DNA of 5,352 nucleotides from Cytophagales bacterium (lineage in GTDB: Bacteria > Bacteroidota > Bacteroidia > Cytophagales > Cytophagaceae), in the NCBI GenBank assembly GCA_025360235.1, contig JANYCO010000133.1, forward strand, positions 1 through 5,352. The letters are read 5' to 3'. This document shows, piece after piece, positions 1 to 5,352 of the stretch. Made by a program: the position numbers and the translations under genes. The notes below the pieces were generated by a model. That model did no database searches, was not told where the DNA came from, and was given only the letters and a program-made list of their open reading frames with translations. The number at the start of each line of letters is the position of its first letter. Position 1 is the first letter of the stretch.

Positions 1-605
1 CGATTAGCCGGGTACCAATAAGTTCACAATCGACGCCTGAATATTATTCTATGTCCTATAACTCTTCGGGAGACGCAACAGGTTATATATATACGTATAA
101 TGTTCCTGCTGGTTCAATAACTTATGCTTTTAAAGACTCGGTTGTAATCACATATGGGAATAACCAGATAAATGAACTAAAATATTCCTATTTCGATGGT
201 GTTGCTCAAGATACTCTTGATTTTATTCACCTGTTGGATGAGGATGGCGATGTAACAAAAACACTTTATAGACCCTTTCTAGACAACTCGTACGATGGCA
301 CCAGTTTTCCTTTTAGCAGAGATACCTTATTAACTTACGTATCTAATGAGTATTATCCTGATAAAATTGACCAACCCAATTGGTTGATCAATTTTGGCTC
401 CCAGTATTTCAGGCCTAAAACTAAATTTACAAAAGTCTGGACTACTTATTATCATGCCTTTTTATCAAATGCGATAGCCGAAAATGTTTATACTTTCAAT
501 TATTCTTATAAGTATTTGCCGGATGGTAGGGTATATAAATGGACGGTTACCCCAGACACATTTACTTTTGAGGGAGTTTATACTTGTGTATATAGCTGTG
601 ATTGA
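1..605 (+). CDS. YD-motif hypothetical protein, 5' end cut by window edge
   Basis: The reading frame is open from base 3, at the left edge, to the TGA at 603-605, giving at least 200 residues. The ATG at 51 has no ribosome binding site and codons 3-50 are free of stops, so the true start probably lies upstream and the signal peptide is missing from view. Counting from base 3, aromatic strand motifs of the type 'hydrophobic-Tyr, DG or NG turn, strand' are visible: LLDEDGDVTKTLYR near residues 77-90 and FNYSYKYLPDGRVYKWTV near 165-182. This is the pattern of Bacteroidota secreted beta-sheet proteins of the DUF4595/YD-like kind. The chain ends in a Cys-containing strand (TCVYSCD), and the next gene also ends in a Tyr-rich strand with a Cys (FYYDCW), so the two may be distant paralogues. 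The function is unknown. Location outside the cytoplasm is inferred from the neighbours. Confidence 0.8.
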   Translation, partial: ISRVPISSQSTPEYYSMSYNSSGDATGYIYTYNVPAGSITYAFKDSVVITYGNNQINELKYSYFDGVAQDTLDFIHLLDEDGDVTKTLYRPFLDNSYDGTSFPFSRDTLLTYVSNEYYPDKIDQPNWLINFGSQYFRPKTKFTKVWTTYYHAFLSNAIAENVYTFNYSYKYLPDGRVYKWTVTPDTFTFEGVYTCVYSCD

Positions 606-643
606 AAGTGTACCTCTATAGTTTAAATAAAAAATTAAATGTT

Positions 644-649
644 AAGGAG
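644..649 (+). promoter_or_regulatory. Shine-Dalgarno site deciding the start at 657
   Basis: AAGGAG lies 7 nt upstream of the ATG at 657. It sits inside the longer reading frame that would begin at ATG 639, so it argues for 657 as the real start. It is the only strong Shine-Dalgarno-like sequence in front of a gene here; the starts at 1508, 3929 and 4623 are preceded by A/T-rich sequence without one, as is common in Bacteroidota. I saw no convincing Bacteroidota promoter (TTG / TAnnTTTG) in the gap 606-656. Confidence 0.6.
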
Positions 650-656
650 TTATTTT

Positions 657-1493
657 ATGAAAAGAGTTTTTGTGTCATTAATGTTAATAGTATTTCTGCT
701 TGGTAAAGCAGAAGCCATTGATCCGGATATGCAAGCTATCAGTTTGTCCAATTGCCAGATCAATCGTTATATTCAAAATGATTCCATTACAAGAGTAGTG
801 TATTATGATAATAATAAAATAGTGAAAATAAGTGAACAATATCCAACGGCCATAGAAGTATCGTTCTATGAATATACCCCTGGAGGATTGCTTAGCAAGG
901 TGATTTACAATTATATGGAAGGCGCCGATAACAGTAACAAAAATATTCTTGAATATTATTACGACAGCAATAATAAAGTGAACCTACAGAAGAATAAAAG
1001 AGATGGAAAGTTGACTGATTCTGTTGTATATTCATACCCTTCCTCTCAACTTATCACTGCTGTACGCTATACTTATTCCACTGTTGGTTTTAACGATACT
1101 ATTTTGGAGCGCTATCAGTTGGATGCTAATGGTAATGTTCTCCAAAAATATAATTCGGTTTTTCGTTTTTATTATTATAAAAATGTTGCTCCCGCTTCTA
1201 TAAGAGATTCAATGCTGCTGGTCGAAGAGAATCAATACAACGATACACTTTCTACAGGAGGATTTGCCCTTCAGGATTTAACGGGAATTGTCAGTTCCAA
1301 TAAATTAAAAAAGTTAACAAAATTATATGGCTACAGTGTCAACGGCCTTTTGATTGAACAACAAACAGTATTCGAGCGGGATGCGATTTACCAGATGGAC
1401 AACGATACCAAAATAAGGTCCATAATAGGAAGTTCAAATGTGACGGGTGTTCAGATGCCTTATAAAATAGAGTTTTATTATGATTGCTGGTAA
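657..1493 (+). CDS. exported YD-motif hypothetical protein (278 aa)
   Basis: I do not recognise a named family. The start at 657 is chosen over ATG 639 because AAGGAG (644-649) is well spaced from it, and because it gives a clean Sec signal peptide: MKR, a hydrophobic stretch to about residue 15, and likely cleavage after AEA (residue 20). The mature part is almost all beta-strand with repeated Tyr-rich hairpins carrying G or N turns: FYEYTPGGLLSKVIYNY (70-86), YYYDSNNKVNLQKN (100-113), YQLDANGNVLQKY (153-165) and YGYSVNGLLIEQQ (224-236). These resemble single RHS/YD strands but lack the regular spacing and the GxxxxxxYDxxGN core of true RHS repeats. The C-terminus is FYYDCW. There is no lipobox Cys. 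It lies 51 nt after the preceding gene and 14 nt before the next, so it probably shares their transcript. A surface or periplasmic accessory role is inferred only. Confidence 0.82.
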   Translation: MKRVFVSLMLIVFLLGKAEAIDPDMQAISLSNCQINRYIQNDSITRVVYYDNNKIVKISEQYPTAIEVSFYEYTPGGLLSKVIYNYMEGADNSNKNILEYYYDSNNKVNLQKNKRDGKLTDSVVYSYPSSQLITAVRYTYSTVGFNDTILERYQLDANGNVLQKYNSVFRFYYYKNVAPASIRDSMLLVEENQYNDTLSTGGFALQDLTGIVSSNKLKKLTKLYGYSVNGLLIEQQTVFERDAIYQMDNDTKIRSIIGSSNVTGVQMPYKIEFYYDCW

Positions 1494-1507
1494 TAGATTT
1501 AAAAGCT

Positions 1508-3916
1508 ATGATTGTGAATTTTAGAAAAGTATTATTGATTTTGATCCTGTTTGTTTTGACATGTTCTTTCAAAACTGGTTTTGCTGCAGAAGTAAACGGC
1601 CCTTTATGTCAATTCTCTTTTAGCTATCCATTTTTGGGAAGCAATACGGCACGGGTACAGTTTATATATCAGGAAAAAACCTGTACTCAGGATGCTTATA
1701 TAAAAGTTGCCTTAAGCTCAACAAATGGACTTATCGGTTTTTTTTCACCTGACCTTTTACTTGTTTCATTCACAAGCAACAGTGGGTATAATTTTGTTCA
1801 GTTTTTTACTCCACTTCAGATAGCCACTAATACAGTCATTACACTGAATTCTGTTCCTGCCGGGACTTACAATGTAACAGTTACTCTTGTGAAATATCAT
1901 CCGGTACCTCCTTTTGGAATACTTAAAGAAGATTTCACCGCAACCTGTAATAATTCCTTTGTAATCCGTAATTTATGTTCTGGCATCACGTTTAATTGTT
2001 CTCCATCGCCAGAAAACTGTATGACCCTCAACGACGGATCTATTTCAACCACCTTAAGTCAGAATCCTCCTTATGGACCTTATACCTATACGCTGCAAAA
2101 AGTAGGGAGCACTGGAACAACTACAAATGGTTCAGGGGCATTCAATAATCTTGTAACAGGAACGTATAATATTACAGTAACAGATCAGCAGGGAAATACT
2201 GCCTCATGTAGTAAAACAGTGGGTGTGAATCCTAATAACACCGTTTCTCTAAACGGATTAAATCTCCCCCCTTATTTATGTCTGGATGCACCACCTCTTA
2301 CGTTGACAGGAGCTACCCCAACAGGTGGTACATTTGCCGGACCTGGTATCCTTAATAATATCTTCACCGCAAAAAATGCCGGCGCCGGAACTCATAATTT
2401 AACCTACACCATTACTCCTCCAAGACCCGGATGCAATGCTTCTGCCAATACAAAAATAATGGTATTGCCAAAACCTCCCTATATCAACCGGGTGATTAGT
2501 GCCACAGCAATGCCTTATACAGATGCTTGGCCCGTTGATTTCACAGATGCCAATGCTACGAATAATCTTTCCAATCTGAACAGTAATAATAATTTCAATA
2601 CTGGAGTAAAAGGAATCTGGAGAGGGGAAGAAAGTTATGTGTACGTTGAAGAAAGAAAACAACGAACACCTACTGTTATAAATCCAAATGTAAACATCAA
2701 GATGGACGGTATTTACGATACCCTTCCCTTGTATTTGTATAATATTGGAGATATGTCGGGTTGCAATCCCAACTGGAGAAAGATGAATACCATGACAAAA
2801 TACAATCCTTATAGTTACGAAATAGAAAATAAAGATGTATTAAATAGGAAATCATCTGCCCTCTATGGCTATCGAGGAGATCTCAGTACAGCGGTAGCGG
2901 CCAATGCCGAAGAAAAGGAAATTGCCTACAATGGTTTTGAGGAATACACTACTGGTGTTTTATCTTCCGCGGATGTTGCTGCGGGAAATCTGACTATTGT
3001 AACGGCTACCTCTCCTTCTTTTACAGGACAATTATACTGTGAATATGAAGTTGATATAGCTACTGATAATTCTTTGACAATTAAAGCTACCGCATTTGAA
3101 GTTTCGACCTTGTCGGGTAAAACCATTAAAGTAGTAGGTTCAAAATTGGACGAGTACGATAAGAAAAATATTTACGGGACCTACAGCGTAGCTTCTATAA
3201 ATCCAACCAATAAGACTATTACACTGAATAGTTTTCCATACACCGTTATTTGGAAAGGGAAAATAAGTTTTATTGATACCTACACTCCAAAAGTAAATTT
3301 ATCAGCGGGTTCGGCTTCTGTAGTGTCTACTTCATTAGCTACTCCGGGAATTTCTCATACTGGTAAAAATAGCTTATTGGTATCGGGCACCATCGAATCC
3401 GAACTATATAAACTCAGCTTAAAGGGAGGTAAACAATATGTGATCAGTGGATGGGTGAAGTCTACTGCAGTTACTGATACGATCACTTATAAATCCTTAT
3501 CAGGAACAAAAAGAAGTTTTTCTTTGAAATTTTACGATGCGAATGGAAATCCATTGACTTCCCCAGATCCTGTGCAGTCAGCTTTTGTAGAGCCTTCAGG
3601 AAATATCATAGAAGGCTGGCAAAGACTCGAAAGCATAGTGGATGTACCAACTAATGCCGTAAGATGTGTATTAGTGGTTAGTGCTGGTTCTGCTAATTCC
3701 TACTTTGATGATATTAGAATTTATCCTTTAACAGGTGCAATGCAAACCTATGTCTACAACAAAGATAATTACAAAGTGCAAGCCGTATTGGACAATAATA
3801 ATTACGCAACACTTTATTATTACGACGATCAGGGGAATCTTTTTCTGGTAAAGAAAGAAACAGAAAAAGGAATTTATACTATACAGGAATCTTTAGGACA
3901 TCAGAGGGAACGATAG
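1508..3916 (+). CDS. exported multidomain protein: SprB-like repeat, Ig-like, RHS-associated C-terminal module
   Basis: An 802-aa exported protein. ATG 1508 is preferred to the TTG at 1484, which overlaps the previous gene; 1508 puts the signal peptide (LLILILFVLTCS, likely cleavage after GFAA, residue 27) at the N-terminus. Order of parts: a beta-rich N-terminal domain (about 30-155); a SprB-like repeat (about 163-240, with NDGSIS, PYTYTL, LVTGTYNITVTDQQGN, CSKTV); an Ig-like domain (about 244-320, LCLDAPPLTLTG, PTGGTFAGPG, AGTHNLTYTITPPRPGC); an RHS-associated block (about 325-480, GIWRGEESYVYVEER, YNPYSYEIENKDVLNRKSSALYGY, AYNGFEEY); a beta-rich insert (about 481-604); a jelly-roll, carbohydrate-binding-like domain (about 611-738, HTGKNSL, YVISGWVKS, GWQRLE, SYFDDIRIYP); and a YD-like tail (about 745-795, ATLYYYDDQGNLFLVKKETEKG). 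The last parts match, from memory, blocks common in large Bacteroidota RHS-type proteins. No catalytic residues and no T9SS C-terminal sorting domain are seen. Adhesion or ligand binding at the surface is inferred. Confidence 0.88.
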   Translation: MIVNFRKVLLILILFVLTCSFKTGFAAEVNGPLCQFSFSYPFLGSNTARVQFIYQEKTCTQDAYIKVALSSTNGLIGFFSPDLLLVSFTSNSGYNFVQFFTPLQIATNTVITLNSVPAGTYNVTVTLVKYHPVPPFGILKEDFTATCNNSFVIRNLCSGITFNCSPSPENCMTLNDGSISTTLSQNPPYGPYTYTLQKVGSTGTTTNGSGAFNNLVTGTYNITVTDQQGNTASCSKTVGVNPNNTVSLNGLNLPPYLCLDAPPLTLTGATPTGGTFAGPGILNNIFTAKNAGAGTHNLTYTITPPRPGCNASANTKIMVLPKPPYINRVISATAMPYTDAWPVDFTDANATNNLSNLNSNNNFNTGVKGIWRGEESYVYVEERKQRTPTVINPNVNIKMDGIYDTLPLYLYNIGDMSGCNPNWRKMNTMTKYNPYSYEIENKDVLNRKSSALYGYRGDLSTAVAANAEEKEIAYNGFEEYTTGVLSSADVAAGNLTIVTATSPSFTGQLYCEYEVDIATDNSLTIKATAFEVSTLSGKTIKVVGSKLDEYDKKNIYGTYSVASINPTNKTITLNSFPYTVIWKGKISFIDTYTPKVNLSAGSASVVSTSLATPGISHTGKNSLLVSGTIESELYKLSLKGGKQYVISGWVKSTAVTDTITYKSLSGTKRSFSLKFYDANGNPLTSPDPVQSAFVEPSGNIIEGWQRLESIVDVPTNAVRCVLVVSAGSANSYFDDIRIYPLTGAMQTYVYNKDNYKVQAVLDNNNYATLYYYDDQGNLFLVKKETEKGIYTIQESLGHQRER

Positions 3917-3928
3917 AAAAAAATAATT

Positions 3929-4633
3929 ATGTTTTTCAAAAACATTCATATTGTAAGTACTGCATTTATACTATTGGTTTTTATTTCCGGAGGATATGCT
4001 CAGGATTTAAAATCGGATATTATTCAAATGAATACCTATTATAAAATAACAGACAAAATCGGATTGGAGACCAAAGTAAACATATACAACAGCGCTGGAG
4101 GAAAAGTATCAACACAGCGAATGGAGCTGAAAAGAAATGGGAATAACTTCGTCTACAAAGTAGACAATACCGAAATGCTGGTGACCAAAGATTATGTGAT
4201 CATGGTGAATAATCTGGAAAAGAATATTATGGTAAGAGGCATTGATCCAAAAGAGTGGGAGATCATCCATAATACCACTTATAAGGTTAATATGGATAGT
4301 GTTATTGAAAAATACGATTCGGTAAAGTTTGAACGTACAGAAGAGAATTTAAAGCATTACACCATTTATTCATCAAAAAAGCTAATAAAAAAAACGGATT
4401 TGTGGTTGGACGGCGAAACAGGACGAATCAGTAAAATGGTATACCTCTATAATCAAAAACTCTACAAAGAAATCGGAAAGGTAGAAATTTTTTTTATGGT
4501 GTTACCCAATGATTTTCTTAACGATAAAAAACTTTTCCAGGAAGCAAGGATCATAGTGAGGCAAGGGAACGATTATAAGACTGCTCAGGAATATAGTAAG
4601 TACAAACTTAATATTGTAAATAATGAGAATTAA
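3929..4633 (+). CDS. exported protein, possibly LolA-like fold (234 aa)
   Basis: The signal peptide is clear: MFFKN, a hydrophobic core to about residue 19, and likely cleavage after GGYA (residue 24) before Gln25. The mature chain reads as a curved run of beta-strands: VNIYNS..GKVSTQRMELKRNGNNFVYKV (50-78), TEMLVTKDYVIMVNNLEKNIMVRG (81-104), KHYTIYSS (142-149), DLWLDGETGRISKMVYLYN (157-175) and KVEIFFMVLP (184-193). The succession 'is it set, can it be read, stored as ordinary strand, then a D-x-x-TG-xI turn' is like LolA-type lipoprotein carriers and similar Bacteroidota periplasmic proteins. I see the strand order only, so this is a fold guess, not an identification. It starts 12 nt after the preceding stop and overlaps the next gene by 11 nt, placing it between the multidomain protein and the probable large RHS-type protein. 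A helper in their export or assembly is plausible. It carries 8-base A (4387-4394) and T (4488-4495) runs. Confidence 0.85.
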   Translation: MFFKNIHIVSTAFILLVFISGGYAQDLKSDIIQMNTYYKITDKIGLETKVNIYNSAGGKVSTQRMELKRNGNNFVYKVDNTEMLVTKDYVIMVNNLEKNIMVRGIDPKEWEIIHNTTYKVNMDSVIEKYDSVKFERTEENLKHYTIYSSKKLIKKTDLWLDGETGRISKMVYLYNQKLYKEIGKVEIFFMVLPNDFLNDKKLFQEARIIVRQGNDYKTAQEYSKYKLNIVNNEN

Positions 4634-5352
4634 AAATCTGGTAAAATCGCTGGTAGGCATCATTTGCTTGATTCATTCATTTAACCTCTGGGCAGGTGAA
4701 GGAGAAAATATTCAGGTACTTAAAAAGAATGATTTGATACTGAACGCCTCTCTTCGGATAGTAGATCCGTTAACCCAGACATTGAGAAGAGGGGAGGACG
4801 AACGTAAGTTCATATCAAAAATATCCCTGATTTATGGCAGAGAAGATCGAACCGATTTAATTACTAAAACAGATTGGACGGCTGAGGTAATTTATAAAAT
4901 TGAATTTTTTGACGAGGATTATTTAAGAGTGGGCGTTCCTGTGGAGGGAAACACACTTACTTTAGATTTCAATAAAAATAATCCAATCTATCAATCTACC
5001 AATGTTTTTGATCAGATCGGTACAAATTATGGAAACGTAAAAATTACGATTACAAAAGTTACCTATACAGGAACAGCACCCAATGATTTACGGTTGGAAC
5101 TTTCTGTGACCGATCAGTCTCTGCTTTTAATGCCGAAGAATAGTAATTTTGTTCTCAACAGAAACAATAACATTGCCTTTTGGTCTTTCTGCAAAGGAGC
5201 AGAATCCTACCAACTCGAATGGGTCTATATAGACAACAAAGATATTAATACTGTCACCAATGCGGATCAGGCTTTTGCCTACAGAGAACCAACCAGGGTC
5301 ATTACTTCCAATCAGTATTACGAGATGAACCTGACCTACCCGGCCGGGAAAG
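4623..5352 (+). CDS. N-terminus of a probable large RHS-type exported protein, cut by right edge
   Basis: The frame opens with ATG at 4623, inside the last codons of the preceding gene (stop 4631-4633), and stays open for 243 codons to the window edge. The N-terminus is a signal peptide (MRIKNLVKS, hydrophobic VGIICLIHSF, likely cleavage near LWA, residue 24). Residues about 35-170 are a beta-rich domain I cannot name (ILNASLRIVDPL, RKFISKISLIYG, KITITKVTYTG, RLELSVTDQSLLL). From about 178 an Fn3-like segment begins: NNIAFWSFCKGAESYQLEWVYID, then AYREPTRVITSNQYYEMNLTYPAGK. From memory, 'GAxSYxLEW' followed by 'TRVxTxxxxYxxxLxY' is the early region of giant Bacteroidota proteins that go on to YD/RHS repeats. 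No RHS core lies in the window, so that part is inference. The 11-nt overlap suggests translational coupling with the upstream gene. Confidence 0.8.
   Translation, partial: MRIKNLVKSLVGIICLIHSFNLWAGEGENIQVLKKNDLILNASLRIVDPLTQTLRRGEDERKFISKISLIYGREDRTDLITKTDWTAEVIYKIEFFDEDYLRVGVPVEGNTLTLDFNKNNPIYQSTNVFDQIGTNYGNVKITITKVTYTGTAPNDLRLELSVTDQSLLLMPKNSNFVLNRNNNIAFWSFCKGAESYQLEWVYIDNKDINTVTNADQAFAYREPTRVITSNQYYEMNLTYPAGK

Noticed and set aside
606..656. Terminator or promoter between the first two genes
   Set aside because: No stem-loop with a T tract and no TTG / TAnnTTTG promoter pair was found by eye; only A/T-rich sequence and the ribosome binding site.
1484..1507. Upstream TTG start for the 802-aa protein
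   Set aside because: It would overlap the previous gene and put eight residues, including charged ones, ahead of a signal peptide that is already complete from ATG 1508.
1339..1572. 77-aa open frame on the minus strand
   Set aside because: It lies across the end of one well-supported gene and the signal-peptide region of the next, has no recognisable motif and no ribosome binding site. It is a shadow frame.
2558..2599. Asn-rich stretch with AAT repeats (TNNLSNLNSNNNFN)
   Set aside because: The codon repeat is short and imperfect, and fits a flexible linker in an AT-rich genome; not a meaningful repeat array.
2399..2662. 87-aa open frame on the minus strand
   Set aside because: It falls wholly inside the Ig-like and RHS-associated parts of the 802-aa gene, and its translation looks like antisense of conserved coding sequence.
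2926..3126. 66-aa open frame on the minus strand
   Set aside because: It is wholly inside the 802-aa gene and has no signal or domain of its own.

Overview
The window is a piece of a Bacteroidota chromosome, most likely from the Flavobacteriia, Sphingobacteriia or Chitinophagia; the genus cannot be fixed from sequence alone. The evidence is the AT-rich, Asn/Lys/Tyr-rich coding, the mostly absent Shine-Dalgarno sites, and protein modules typical of this phylum: a SprB-like repeat, a 'PTGGTFAGPG' Ig-like domain, and C-terminal blocks I recognise from large Bacteroidota RHS/YD-associated surface proteins.

The layout is five genes on the + strand, tightly packed. (1) 1-605 is the 3' part of a secreted-type protein with YD-like strand motifs, cut by the left edge. 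(2) 657-1493 is a 278-aa exported protein with similar YD-like motifs. (3) 1508-3916 is an 802-aa exported multidomain protein: SprB-like repeat, Ig-like domain, conserved RHS-associated block, inserted beta-rich segment, jelly-roll-like carbohydrate-binding-type domain, YD-like tail. (4) 3929-4633 is a 234-aa exported protein that may have a LolA-like fold. (5) 4623 to the right edge is the N-terminal 243 residues of an exported protein whose last part resembles the Fn3-like region near the start of giant Bacteroidota RHS-type proteins. Gaps are 51, 14 and 12 nt, followed by an 11-nt overlap, so genes 2 to 5 (and perhaps 1) look like one operon.

Genes 2 to 5 each begin with a Sec-type signal peptide, so the whole set acts outside the cytoplasm. 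The working idea, which is inference, is a cell-surface or secreted RHS-like assembly. The partial gene 5 would encode the large component, gene 3 a companion carrying binding domains, gene 4 a periplasmic carrier or chaperone-like helper, and genes 1 and 2 small YD-motif accessory proteins. No catalytic domain, toxin domain, canonical RHS core, mobile element, CRISPR array or RNA gene is visible. No long non-coding stretch exists; the largest gap (606-656) holds only an A/T-rich leader and one clear ribosome binding site.
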